From Winogradskyella haliclonae (GTDB lineage: Bacteria; Bacteroidota; Bacteroidia; Flavobacteriales; Flavobacteriaceae): DNA of 64,000 nucleotides. Location: the NCBI RefSeq assembly GCF_014635865.1, contig NZ_BMDQ01000001.1, positions 1,364,001 to 1,428,000 of the forward strand. Direction: 5' to 3'. The translations under genes were made by a program, and so were the position numbers. Shown piece after piece: positions 19,126 through 27,163 of this stretch (position 1 is the first letter of the stretch; every line of letters begins with the position of its first letter). The notes under the pieces were generated by a model that was given only the letters and a program-made list of their open reading frames with translations, searched no databases and was not told the origin of the DNA.

Positions 19126-19692
19126 TTAACTATTCACCCAATTCTTTAAAATTTGTTTTCCATTTGGTGTTAAAACCGATTCTGGATGGTATTGTACACC
19201 TTTTACATCATATACTTTGTGCCTAAGAGACATCACTTGTCCGTTCTCATCGAATGATGTCGCTTCTAAACTATCTGGTAAGTTGGCATTGACAACCCAA
19301 GAATGGTAACGCCCTACTTCAAAAGTTTGGTCTAACTCATCAAATAAGTTTTCGTCATCAACGGATTGTGTAACCTTAGTGGCCACACCATGAAAAACAG
19401 TATCTAAATTTTCTAGTGTGCCACCAAAAACTTCGCCAATAGCTTGTTGTCCTAAGCAAACACCAAGGATGCTTTTTGTAGGCGCATATTTTTGAATAAT
19501 CGCTTTTAATAGTCCAGCTTCATCTGGAATTCCCGGACCTGGAGAAAGTAGAATCTTATTAAAATTGTCAACTTCATCCAAGGTTAATTTATCGTTTCGT
19601 TTTACGGTAACCTCACAGTTTAAATCTTCTAAATAATGAACAAGATTATAAGTGAAACTATCATAACTGTCTATGACTAAAACTTTCTTCAT
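19126..19692 (-). CDS. trpG: Anthranilate synthase component II (glutamine amidotransferase)
   Basis: The product has 188 residues from ATG 19692; an upstream in-frame ATG at 19710 lies inside trpE and is less likely. The class I amidotransferase triad is Cys79 (GVCLGQQAIG), His169 and Glu171 (YHPESV). It releases ammonia from glutamine for TrpE. In organisms without a separate pabA the same subunit can serve 4-aminobenzoate synthesis; this cannot be judged here. It starts 1 bp after the trpE stop. Confidence 0.96.
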   Translation of the reverse strand: MKKVLVIDSYDSFTYNLVHYLEDLNCEVTVKRNDKLTLDEVDNFNKILLSPGPGIPDEAGLLKAIIQKYAPTKSILGVCLGQQAIGEVFGGTLENLDTVFHGVATKVTQSVDDENLFDELDQTFEVGRYHSWVVNANLPDSLEATSFDENGQVMSLRHKVYDVKGVQYHPESVLTPNGKQILKNWVNS

Positions 19693-19693
19693 A

Positions 19694-21100
19694 CTAAATG
19701 TCTTTTGCAAGTTCGATGGCTTTGTTTAAAGCGCCCAATTTGTTGTATACTTCTTGTTTTTCGCTTTCAGGATTTGACCGAGATACCAATCCTGCGCCTG
19801 CTTGCCAGTTAAGTTTGTAATCTTTACTTAAGAATGTCCTAATCATAATTGCATGATTAAAATTGCCTTCAAAATCCATAAAGCCAATCGCGCCACCATA
19901 ATAACCACGGCTAGTTTTCTCATATTTTTCTATAAGCTGCATAGCTTTATGTTTTGGAGCGCCGCTTAACGTTCCAGCAGGGAATGTATCAGCTACAACC
20001 TGCATAGTTGAGGTTTTGTCGTGTTTTTGTCCAGTAACTTTACTAACTAGATGAATGACGTGAGAGAAGAATTGAACTTCTCTGTAAGTCTCTACTTTTA
20101 CATTATTTCCGTTTCTGCTTAAGTCGTTTCTGGCTAAATCGACAAGCATGACGTGTTCGGCATTTTCCTTTTCATCATTTATTAATTCTTCTGCAAGAAC
20201 GGCATCTTTGTCATCATCTCCAGTTCTTTTAAAAGTTCCAGCAATTGGATGTATTTCTGCCAAACCATCAGTAACAATTAATTGCGCTTCTGGAGAACTT
20301 CCAAAAATTTTGAAACTACCATAATCGAAATAGAACAAATATGGTGAAGGATTGATACTTCTTAAAGCACGATACACATTAAAATCGTCTCCAGAAAATT
20401 CTTGAGTAAAACGTCGTGATAGTACTAACTGAAAAACATCACCTCTAGCACAATGCTTTTTGGCTAAATCTACATGCTCTAAAAATTCATCATCAGTAAG
20501 ATTTGATGTAATATTGCTTTTTGTATTAAAATTAAAAGATGCAAAATTTTGAACATTAATAAGTTTGTCAATGTCTTCGATATTACTATCTACACCTTCG
20601 GGACAATGCGCAAATATGTACGCTTCGTTTTTAAAATGGTTTATTGCTATAATATTCTGATAAACGGCATAATATAGGTCTGGTATTTCGACAGAATCGT
20701 GTTTTTTAGAAATAGTAACATCTTCAAAATACTTGACTGCATCATAAGCAGTATAACCAAAAACCCCATTATTTATAAACTTGAAATTTTCTTCAGAGTT
20801 AGAGTTGAAGCGTTTTGTGAAACTTTGAATTTCCTCTACAACATTTACAGAATCAGTTATAGGAATATCATTAGAACTTCCGTCAGGGAAATTTTGAAAT
20901 ATAACGTCGTTTTCAACTTTTATAGAGGCTATAGGATTAAAACAGATGTATGAGAAATTTTTATGGTTTCTATGATAATCCCCACTTTCAAGTAGAATGC
21001 TATTAGGAAATTTATCCCTTACCTTATAATATACAGATACAGGTGTGATTGTATCTGTTAGAATCTTTTTGTAATGGGTGTGTAGATTAAATGTTTTCAT
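19694..21100 (-). CDS. trpE: Anthranilate synthase component I
   Basis: The product has 468 residues. The feedback tryptophan-binding element LLES is at 36-39, and the chorismate-binding core includes EIHPIAGTFKRTGDD, LVDLARNDLSRNG and FPAGTLSGAPKHKAM. It makes anthranilate from chorismate and ammonia. It is the first structural gene of trpEGDCFBA; its ATG lies 30 nt after the attenuator hairpin at 21131-21161, and expression is predicted to depend on ribosome stalling in the leader peptide at 21186-21242. Confidence 0.97.
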   Translation of the reverse strand: MKTFNLHTHYKKILTDTITPVSVYYKVRDKFPNSILLESGDYHRNHKNFSYICFNPIASIKVENDVIFQNFPDGSSNDIPITDSVNVVEEIQSFTKRFNSNSEENFKFINNGVFGYTAYDAVKYFEDVTISKKHDSVEIPDLYYAVYQNIIAINHFKNEAYIFAHCPEGVDSNIEDIDKLINVQNFASFNFNTKSNITSNLTDDEFLEHVDLAKKHCARGDVFQLVLSRRFTQEFSGDDFNVYRALRSINPSPYLFYFDYGSFKIFGSSPEAQLIVTDGLAEIHPIAGTFKRTGDDDKDAVLAEELINDEKENAEHVMLVDLARNDLSRNGNNVKVETYREVQFFSHVIHLVSKVTGQKHDKTSTMQVVADTFPAGTLSGAPKHKAMQLIEKYEKTSRGYYGGAIGFMDFEGNFNHAIMIRTFLSKDYKLNWQAGAGLVSRSNPESEKQEVYNKLGALNKAIELAKDI

Positions 21101-21130
21101 TTAGGCTGAATATATTTCAGTATTAAAATT

Positions 21131-21161
21131 AAAAAAGGCTTGTCGTGAATGACAAGCCTTT
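21131..21161 (-). terminator. trp attenuator hairpin
   Basis: On the minus strand an 11-bp perfect stem (AAAGGCTTGTC / GACAAGCCTTT) closes a 6-nt loop and is followed by TTTTAATTTT, a standard intrinsic terminator. It sits between the leader peptide and trpE. The stretch TTCACGA in its loop and 3' arm (21143-21149) is complementary over 7 nt to TCGTGAA at the end of the leader ORF (21190-21196), a plausible antiterminator pairing that would break the terminator stem. The whole leader matches the idea of the Bacteroid-trp RNA motif known from Bacteroidota. Confidence 0.85.
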
Positions 21162-21185
21162 AAGTATTTTAGTAAACACAATGGA

Positions 21186-21242
21186 CTACTTCACGAACGT
21201 TTCGTTAGTAAAGCTCCACCACCATGTTTTGTTTGTTTGCAT
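21186..21242 (-). CDS. trpL: trp leader peptide with three consecutive Trp codons
   Basis: An 18-codon open frame on the minus strand reads MQTNKTWWWSFTNETFVK and a TAG stop. The three TGG codons lie at 21216-21224. It is placed 25 nt before the terminator hairpin and begins about 10 nt after the predicted start of transcription. When charged tRNA-Trp is scarce, a ribosome stalled at the TGG run should free TCGTGAA (21190-21196) to pair with the terminator loop and allow read-through into trpE. The peptide itself probably has no other role. It is too short for automatic gene calling. Confidence 0.9.
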   Translation of the reverse strand: MQTNKTWWWSFTNETFVK

Positions 21243-21258
21243 TTGTTTATTTAAAGTT

Positions 21259-21289
21259 CAAATATAGAAATGAAATTTTTTATTTCAAA
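21259..21289 (-). promoter_or_regulatory. trp operon promoter (TTTG-N19-TATATTTG)
   Basis: On the minus strand TTTG at 21286-21289 is followed after exactly 19 nt by TATATTTG at 21259-21266, matching the Bacteroidota housekeeping promoter (TTTG, 19-21 nt, TAnnTTTG). Transcription would begin near 21252, just ahead of the leader peptide. Confidence 0.75.
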
Positions 21290-21313
21290 CTAATTTGAAA
21301 GTTTTCTATTTAA

Positions 21314-21880
21314 CTAGAATGATAATTTTACATCAAGCTCAAAATCATCAGAAATAGCTTTATCTTTTAAGTTATCAATAAAAGAAGCAGAGCCATATTT
21401 GATATCAAATTTTGTGCGATCTATCGTTAATTTTGCTTTAGCAGAATTGCTTTCTAAAAACATTGTGAAACTTGTTGTTTTTGTAATGCCTTTAATAGTT
21501 AAATCTCCATTAATTTCATAAGTTTTGTCATTTAATTTTCCAGCGTTAGTAATTTCAAATGTCGCTTTTTTATGTTTTTCTACACCAAAGAAATCATCCG
21601 ATTTTAAATGCCCTTCTAAATTTGCTTTGCCTTTTCCTGATAGGTCAGTGACGTTGATAGTAGTCATGTCTATAACAAAATTTCCACCGACTAATTTATT
21701 ACCGTCAAATTTAAGTACACCACTTTCAAGATTGATTGTGCCTTCATGACTTCCAGTTACTTTTTTGCCAATCCATGAGATTTTGCTTGCCTCTACATCA
21801 ACTTGTTTTTCTTTTAGTATAGTGAAAGAAAAAAATGATATAGCTAAGACTAATACTGCTGCTATTTTTATATTTTTCAT
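21314..21880 (-). CDS. YceI family periplasmic protein
   Basis: The product has 188 residues from ATG 21880, where MKNIKIAAVLVLAISFFSF forms a normal signal peptide. The frame stays open to 21982 but that extension lacks family sequence. The YceI lipocalin-like fold is indicated by ISWIGKKVTGSHEGTINL, GNFVIDMTTINVTDL and ATFEITNAG. YceI-like proteins bind isoprenoid or other lipid chains in the periplasm; the physiological ligand is generally unknown. It is divergent from the TlpA-like gene at 22006. Confidence 0.9.
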   Translation of the reverse strand: MKNIKIAAVLVLAISFFSFTILKEKQVDVEASKISWIGKKVTGSHEGTINLESGVLKFDGNKLVGGNFVIDMTTINVTDLSGKGKANLEGHLKSDDFFGVEKHKKATFEITNAGKLNDKTYEINGDLTIKGITKTTSFTMFLESNSAKAKLTIDRTKFDIKYGSASFIDNLKDKAISDDFELDVKLSF

Positions 21881-22005
21881 TGTATTTTTTTCAAGATTTT
21901 TATTTGTCTCGATTATCAGCACAAACTTACTATTGGTCAATAAATTTAAATTTAATTTTTTGTTAAAAGTTCTCATCTCCATAAATGCATCATTAATTTT
22001 ATAAG

Positions 22006-22533
22006 ATGAAACGATTCTTAATCATAGTATTGCTTTTAAACTTCTCTTGTAAAGAGGCATCAAAAGAAGTTGTTGCTCAAGTAAAAAATTCTGAAGCAGA
22101 AGTTAAGTCTGATATAGATTTAAAAATCTATGACTACGATGGTCTGGAACCTTTAATTAATAAAACGGATGGTAAGGTGCATGTTGTCAATTTTTGGGCA
22201 ACATGGTGTGCGCCATGTGTTAAAGAATTGCCATATTTTGAAAAAGTAAACGCTGAATACCAAGACAAAAATGTTGAGGTGTTGTTGGTAAGTTTAGACT
22301 TCCCAAGACAGTATGAGACTAAGCTAAAACCTTTTATCAAAGCGAAAAAATTACAATCCGAAGTCGTTTGTTTTGATGACGTGGATCAAAATAGATGGAT
22401 ACCAGCAATAGATAGCTCTTGGTCAGGAGCTTTGCCTGCTACCATAATATATAAAGACGATAAACGACAGTTTTACGAAAAGTCGTTTACTTATGAAGAG
22501 TTAAAAACAGAAGTACAACAATTTTTAAAATAG
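22006..22533 (+). CDS. TlpA-like thioredoxin-fold lipoprotein
   Basis: The product has 175 residues. It has a lipoprotein signal (IIVLLLNFSC, Cys at about 15) and a thioredoxin fold with the active site FWATWCAPCVKELP, cysteines at 68 and 71. It should act as a membrane-anchored periplasmic thiol-disulfide reductant, possibly fed by the DsbD protein encoded at 24181. The next thioredoxin-fold gene begins 7 bp after its stop, so the two form an operon. Confidence 0.88.
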   Translation: MKRFLIIVLLLNFSCKEASKEVVAQVKNSEAEVKSDIDLKIYDYDGLEPLINKTDGKVHVVNFWATWCAPCVKELPYFEKVNAEYQDKNVEVLLVSLDFPRQYETKLKPFIKAKKLQSEVVCFDDVDQNRWIPAIDSSWSGALPATIIYKDDKRQFYEKSFTYEELKTEVQQFLK

Positions 22534-22540
22534 ATTTATC

Positions 22541-23200
22541 ATGAATTTTTCAAATCACAAACGTCAAAATACCAATACGTATGGCGTGAGTAAAACACTA
22601 GGATTATTGGCAGCTATAGTCTGCTTTGTAAGTTTAACAGCATTTACTATTACAACTGATGGCGGTTATGATATTGGTGATGTAGCTACAGATTTCTCTT
22701 TAGAGAATATAGATGGAAAAAAAGTATCACTTGCAGATTATAAAACAGCAAAAGGTTTTATTGTCATATTTACATGTAACACGTGTCCTTATGCAGTGGC
22801 TTATGAAGATAGAATTGTAGAGTTAGATAAAAAATACGCATCAAAAGGATATCCAGTTATTGCAATTATGCCAAATGACACCGATGTTAAACCTGGAGAT
22901 AATATGCAAGCGATGAAAGCTAGAGCAAAAGCCAAAGGCTTTACTTTTCCTTATTTAATGGACGATGGTCAAAAAATATATCCGCAATATGGCGCAACTA
23001 AGACACCTCACGTTTATATCTTAGAAAAATCTACGAAAGGTAATATTGTAAAGTATATTGGTGCGATTGATGATAATTATAAAGATGCGAGTGCCGTAAA
23101 AACTAAGTATGCGGAAAATGCTGTTGATGCACTTCTTGCAGGGAAAGAAATAGAACAGAAAAAAACAAGAGCAATTGGTTGTTCTATTAAAACAAAATAA
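22541..23200 (+). CDS. Thioredoxin-like/AhpC-TSA family protein
   Basis: The product has 219 residues with an N-terminal hydrophobic segment at about 20-38 (LGLLAAIVCFVSLTAFTI) that is probably a signal or anchor. The redoxin domain carries FTCNTCPYAVAYEDR, with Cys79 and Cys82, and later YPQYGATKTPHVYILEK with the cis-proline. This CxxCP-containing subgroup is widespread in Bacteroidota; its partner is unknown. It follows the TlpA-like gene by 7 bp and ends at a clear terminator. Confidence 0.85.
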   Translation: MNFSNHKRQNTNTYGVSKTLGLLAAIVCFVSLTAFTITTDGGYDIGDVATDFSLENIDGKKVSLADYKTAKGFIVIFTCNTCPYAVAYEDRIVELDKKYASKGYPVIAIMPNDTDVKPGDNMQAMKARAKAKGFTFPYLMDDGQKIYPQYGATKTPHVYILEKSTKGNIVKYIGAIDDNYKDASAVKTKYAENAVDALLAGKEIEQKKTRAIGCSIKTK

Positions 23201-23235
23201 TAGGTTTTAACTTAGCGTGAATAAATGTTAAAATT

Positions 23236-23266
23236 AAATCTGGAGTGTAACACTTCAGATTTTTTT
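23236..23266 (+). terminator. Rho-independent terminator after the thioredoxin-like pair
   Basis: The hairpin AAATCTGGAGTG / CACTTCAGATTT (one G-U pair, 3-nt loop) is followed by a run of T. It lies 35 bp after the stop of the gene ending at 23200. Confidence 0.8.
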
Positions 23267-23289
23267 ACGTCTATATCATAAAGAAATGT

Positions 23290-23297
23290 TAATTTTG
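23290..23297 (+). promoter_or_regulatory. Possible -7 box (TAATTTTG) for the rhodanese pair
   Basis: TAATTTTG matches TAnnTTTG and lies 19 nt before the ATG at 23317. No -33 element was identified. Confidence 0.4.
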
Positions 23298-23316
23298 TTT
23301 AAGAAATTTAAAGTAA

Positions 23317-23637
23317 ATGGCTGATTTACAACAAGAAGATTGGACAAAAATGCTATCTGAAGACAATAATTCAGTAGTTTTAGATGTTAGAACACAAGAA
23401 GAGGTTGAAGAATTAGGTGTTATTCCTAATGCGATACATATAGATATTTTCAAGGGGCAAGGCTTTATTGATGAGATTCAGCAATTAGATAACTCCAAAA
23501 ATTATTTTGTGTATTGTAAAGCTGGAGGAAGGAGTGCCCAAGCATGTGCTATTATGAATCAGCTAGGTTTTGAGAATACATATAATCTTCTTGGTGGTTT
23601 TACAGAATGGAAAGGAGAGGTCAATCAAATATCATAA
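23317..23637 (+). CDS. Rhodanese-like domain protein, cytoplasmic
   Basis: The product has 106 residues and is a single rhodanese domain: VVLDVRTQEEVEELGVIPNA, then the active loop YCKAGGRSAQA with catalytic Cys67, and YNLLGGFTEWKGEV at the end. There is no signal peptide. Single-domain rhodaneses carry persulfide sulfur from donors to acceptors such as cyanide or cellular thiols. It is followed after 6 bp by a lipoprotein paralogue, so one acts inside and one outside the inner membrane. Confidence 0.92.
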   Translation: MADLQQEDWTKMLSEDNNSVVLDVRTQEEVEELGVIPNAIHIDIFKGQGFIDEIQQLDNSKNYFVYCKAGGRSAQACAIMNQLGFENTYNLLGGFTEWKGEVNQIS

Positions 23638-23643
23638 TCAATC

Positions 23644-24054
23644 ATGAAAAGACTATTATCAATCACATTGTTGAGTTTCATTTTATTATTAAGTACGAGC
23701 TGCGTTGATAAAAAAGCAGATTCTACTGATGTAAAGTTGGTTACAGCTGAAGAAATGAAAAAAATTATAGAACTAGAAGATGTACAACTTGTTGATGTAC
23801 GTACACCGTCTGAGTTTGATGAAATTCATATAGAATCTGCTCAAAATATAGATTTTAGATCTCCGACTTTTGAAGAGGATATTACTAAATTAGATAAGTC
23901 AAAGCCTGTATTATTGTATTGTAAGTCTGGAAAACGAAGTGCTAAATGTGCTCGAAAACTTAAAGAGGCTGGCTTTGAAAAAATTTATGAACTCGAAGGC
24001 GGTATATCTAAATGGCAATATTCCGAGGTACTTGCCATAGAGAAAAAATCATAA
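23644..24054 (+). CDS. Rhodanese-like lipoprotein
   Basis: The product has 136 residues. The signal peptide ends in a lipobox (LLLSTSC, Cys at 20). The rhodanese domain has VQLVDVRTPSEFDEIHIESA and the active loop YCKSGKRSAKCARK with Cys93. It is the periplasm-facing partner of the preceding cytoplasmic rhodanese. It ends at a strong terminator. Confidence 0.92.
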   Translation: MKRLLSITLLSFILLLSTSCVDKKADSTDVKLVTAEEMKKIIELEDVQLVDVRTPSEFDEIHIESAQNIDFRSPTFEEDITKLDKSKPVLLYCKSGKRSAKCARKLKEAGFEKIYELEGGISKWQYSEVLAIEKKS

Positions 24055-24063
24055 AACGAATAG

Positions 24064-24089
24064 CCGAACACAAAACGTTCGGTTTTTTT
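24064..24089 (+). terminator. Rho-independent terminator after the rhodanese pair
   Basis: The stem CCGAAC / GTTCGG with a 7-nt loop is followed by seven T, 10 bp after the stop codon of the rhodanese lipoprotein gene. Confidence 0.85.
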
Positions 24090-24155
24090 ATGCCTTGAAT
24101 TCTTAAGGTTTTTATAAATTAGACGACTTTTTAATAGTAAAATCTGCACAACATA

Positions 24156-24163
24156 TACATTTG
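24156..24163 (+). promoter_or_regulatory. Possible -7 box (TACATTTG) for dsbD
   Basis: TACATTTG fits TAnnTTTG and lies 17 nt before the dsbD start codon. No matching -33 element was evident. Confidence 0.4.
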
Positions 24164-24180
24164 TGCTTTAACTTTTATCT

Positions 24181-26190
24181 ATGGCAATATCGAAGCGTTT
24201 TCTTTTCGCAATACTAAGTCTAGTTTTTACATCCTCTGTTTTTTCGCAAATTTTAGAACCAGCAAAATGGGAGCATTCTGTTGAGAAAATATCTGATACG
24301 GATTATAATCTGACATTTAAAGTAGACTTAGATCAAGGTTGGGCAATTTATTCTCAATTTAAAATAGATGAAGAAGGTTTTGCGCCTCAAACTCTTTTTG
24401 AGTTCAGAGAATCTGAGGGTAATTATAAATTAATTGGAAAAACATCTGAGCCTAATGTAGCTTCTAAATACGATCCAGTATTTGATGAAGATGTCGTTAA
24501 GTTTTATGACCAAGCTATTTTTGAACAACAGATTTCTTTGATTAATCCAGATTTAAATACGATTGACGTTTATGTTGAATACCAAACCTGTGACCATGAG
24601 AAGTGTATTCCTGGAGATCATATATTTACTATTAATTTAGATGGAAGCAAAACTGAAGCTAAAGTTGTAAATATTGATGAGCGTAGTCAGAAACTCTCAG
24701 AAGAATTAAAACTAAATATTACAGGTTGGGACAAATATGAAAAGCAAGATATAGAAGAGAAAAGTAATTTTTCAATCTTTATTTTAGGTTTTCTGGGTGG
24801 TTTAATAGCATTGTTAACGCCTTGTGTCTTTCCAATGATACCTCTAACAGTTTCATTTTTCACTAAAAATTCAGGAGACTCTAAGAAAGGATTATTCAAT
24901 TCTATTCTTTACGGATTTTTTATCTTTTTAATTTATGTGTTATTAAGCATTCCGTTTCACTTATTAGATTCTTTGGATCCGGGAATTCTCAACAGCATCT
25001 CTACAAATGTGACTTTAAATATTATTTTCTTTATCATTTTTATAGCTTTTGCATTTTCATTCTTTGGCTATTTTGAATTGACTTTACCGCAATCGTGGAG
25101 TGCAGCTATGGACAGTAGAGCCAACAAAATAGGTGGATTTATCGGCGTGTTTTTTATGGCCTTGACTTTAGCAATAGTGTCTTTCTCATGTACAGGACCA
25201 ATTTTAGGAACCCTATTAGGAAGTTCTCTTACTGCAGATGGTGGTGCGATGCAATTAACTATGGGAATGAGTGGTTTTGGTCTTGCTTTGGCTTTACCAT
25301 TTACGTTATTTGCGATGTTCCCAAAATGGTTAAACTCGTTGCCAAAATCTGGTGGGTGGTTAAATACTGTAAAAGTAGTCTTAGGATTTATAGAATTGGC
25401 CCTAGCACTAAAATTCTTGTCTAATGCAGATTTGGTAGAACATTGGGGATTACTAAAACGTGAGGTCTTTATTGGACTTTGGATTATAATAGGTATTGGT
25501 TTAATCTTATACTTATTCGGAAAAATTAAATTCCCGCATGATGGGCCACTTCAGAAATTAGGAAAGGGGCGTATCACCACAGGAATTTTGGTTATAGCTT
25601 TCGTCATCTATTTAATACCAGGGTTAACCAACACTAAGTCTGCTAATTTGAAACTACTAAGTGGTTTTCCGCCACCTATGTTTTACAGTTTGTATGATAA
25701 GGCATCTAATTGCCCATTAGATTTAAATTGTGATAAAGACTGGCAACAAGGTTTGGCAAAAGCGAAAGCAGAAAACAAACCAATTTTATTAGATTTTACA
25801 GGTTGGGCTTGTGTTAACTGTCGTAAAATGGAAGAGCAGGTTTGGAGCACCACTGAAGTTTATGATATTTTAAGCGAACAATATGTTATTATCTCTTTAT
25901 ACGTCGATGATAAAAAAGAATTGCCTGAAGCAGAACAGTTTGATTACTTAAGGGCAAATGGAACTGTGAAAACTATTGAAACAATAGGCGATAAATGGGC
26001 AACCTTTCAAACTATAAACTTTCAGAATAATTCACAACCGTATTATGTGTTATTAAATCACGATTTAGAATTGCTAAATACAACAAATGCTTATGAGCCA
26101 AATGCAGAGGCTTACTTTGAATGGCTGAAAACAGGTTTAGATAATTTTAAAAAGTCTGAATCGATTTCTAGCTTTAAGTTTAATAACTAA
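24181..26190 (+). CDS. dsbD: Protein-disulfide reductase DsbD
   Basis: The product has 669 residues in the three-part DsbD layout: a signal peptide (ending SVFSQ) and an N-terminal periplasmic domain at 20-160 with the pair CDHEKC, an eight-helix membrane domain at about 195-490 with LLTPCVFPMIPLTV and SFSCTGPILG, and a C-terminal thioredoxin domain with WACVNCRKM, Cys544 and Cys547. It carries electrons from cytoplasmic thioredoxin to periplasmic thiol proteins, plausibly the TlpA-like proteins encoded nearby. It converges on the nitroreductase gene with a 4-bp overlap. Confidence 0.95.
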   Translation: MAISKRFLFAILSLVFTSSVFSQILEPAKWEHSVEKISDTDYNLTFKVDLDQGWAIYSQFKIDEEGFAPQTLFEFRESEGNYKLIGKTSEPNVASKYDPVFDEDVVKFYDQAIFEQQISLINPDLNTIDVYVEYQTCDHEKCIPGDHIFTINLDGSKTEAKVVNIDERSQKLSEELKLNITGWDKYEKQDIEEKSNFSIFILGFLGGLIALLTPCVFPMIPLTVSFFTKNSGDSKKGLFNSILYGFFIFLIYVLLSIPFHLLDSLDPGILNSISTNVTLNIIFFIIFIAFAFSFFGYFELTLPQSWSAAMDSRANKIGGFIGVFFMALTLAIVSFSCTGPILGTLLGSSLTADGGAMQLTMGMSGFGLALALPFTLFAMFPKWLNSLPKSGGWLNTVKVVLGFIELALALKFLSNADLVEHWGLLKREVFIGLWIIIGIGLILYLFGKIKFPHDGPLQKLGKGRITTGILVIAFVIYLIPGLTNTKSANLKLLSGFPPPMFYSLYDKASNCPLDLNCDKDWQQGLAKAKAENKPILLDFTGWACVNCRKMEEQVWSTTEVYDILSEQYVIISLYVDDKKELPEAEQFDYLRANGTVKTIETIGDKWATFQTINFQNNSQPYYVLLNHDLELLNTTNAYEPNAEAYFEWLKTGLDNFKKSESISSFKFNN

Positions 26191-26915
26191 ACTTCAAAAT
26201 AAACGTCCTCAAAAGGAATTCTAAACCGAGGCCCATAAATGCCTTTATCATCTCTAATGCCGCAACCAATTACCATATTAATTTCGGCACCTCGAGGTAA
26301 GTCTAAAATTCTTTTTACTCTTAGCGTATCACTGCCTTCCATTGGGCAAGTATCATAACCAATCGCAGCCATACTATTCATGAAATTTTGAGCTGCCAAA
26401 CCTGCACTTTTATGAGCTACAATACGCATGTCACTTAATCGTGCTTGGCGATAGATAGGTTTAAATAACCCGATGATATTGAATGTTATATATTTAAAAA
26501 AGCCAAATATCCCCAAAAAATCAGAATATATAGTTGGGATTAGTTTCTTGTAATAGTTAGTTGCCATTTTTTTGCGTTTCAAATCACGTTCACTCAAATC
26601 TTCTTTGTCATAAACTTTATTTAAGAAATCAATATTGGCCTTTGCACGTTTACGCCACAAATCTTTTCGGGTCACAACAACTACCAATTGTTTTGCAGTT
26701 TTTGCCGCACTTTGGTTAAAACAAGCTTCAGCTAACGCCTTAAGCTTTTCCTCATCAGTTACATGATAGAATTCCCATAATTGTAAGTTGCTACTAGTAG
26801 GTGCTAAAGACGCATTAACTAGGCATTGTTTTACTTTTTCGGTAGCAATGGGTGTGTCTTTATAAACTCGTGTAGAACGTCTATAGGCGATAGCTTCAGA
26901 AACTGTTTTTTCCAT
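26187..26915 (-). CDS. Nitroreductase family protein
   Basis: The product has 242 residues. The FMN-binding N-terminus AIAYRRSTRVYKDTPI and the ASLAPTSSNLQLWEFY segment are typical, as are GLAAQNFMNSMAAIGYDTCP and MVIGCGIRD near the end. An insertion of about 40 residues (KVYDKEDLSERDLKRKKM and following) is longer than in the smallest members. Such enzymes reduce quinones, nitro compounds or related acceptors with NAD(P)H; the natural substrate is not evident. It begins directly after the 79-aa gene upstream. Confidence 0.9.
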   Translation of the reverse strand: MEKTVSEAIAYRRSTRVYKDTPIATEKVKQCLVNASLAPTSSNLQLWEFYHVTDEEKLKALAEACFNQSAAKTAKQLVVVVTRKDLWRKRAKANIDFLNKVYDKEDLSERDLKRKKMATNYYKKLIPTIYSDFLGIFGFFKYITFNIIGLFKPIYRQARLSDMRIVAHKSAGLAAQNFMNSMAAIGYDTCPMEGSDTLRVKRILDLPRGAEINMVIGCGIRDDKGIYGPRFRIPFEDVYFEV

Positions 26916-27155
26916 TTAATTGAATATTAGTTTGTAGATATAATCACCTATCCTATAACCAAAACCAAGAGTTAGCGGATAGACTAAAAATAACCATATG
27001 TAATCGATAAATTTTACTGTGATATCGGATGTATTGGTCTTGGTTAAAAAAGACATATAATCATACCAAGTAAGTATGTTTAATTTCATTGCAATGACAT
27101 TAGCTAAAATAGCTACTATTAAGATTAAAAGTCCTATGGTATAAAATCTAAGCAT
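26916..27155 (-). CDS. Small membrane protein, unknown
   Basis: The product has 79 residues with two hydrophobic helices at about 5-22 and 48-66 and no recognisable family. Its stop touches the nitroreductase start and it lies 8 bp after selO, so it belongs to the msrB-msrA-glutaredoxin-selO train. A membrane anchor or accessory role is possible but not supported by any motif. Confidence 0.65.
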   Translation of the reverse strand: MLRFYTIGLLILIVAILANVIAMKLNILTWYDYMSFLTKTNTSDITVKFIDYIWLFLVYPLTLGFGYRIGDYIYKLIFN

Positions 27156-27163
27156 AGATTTAA

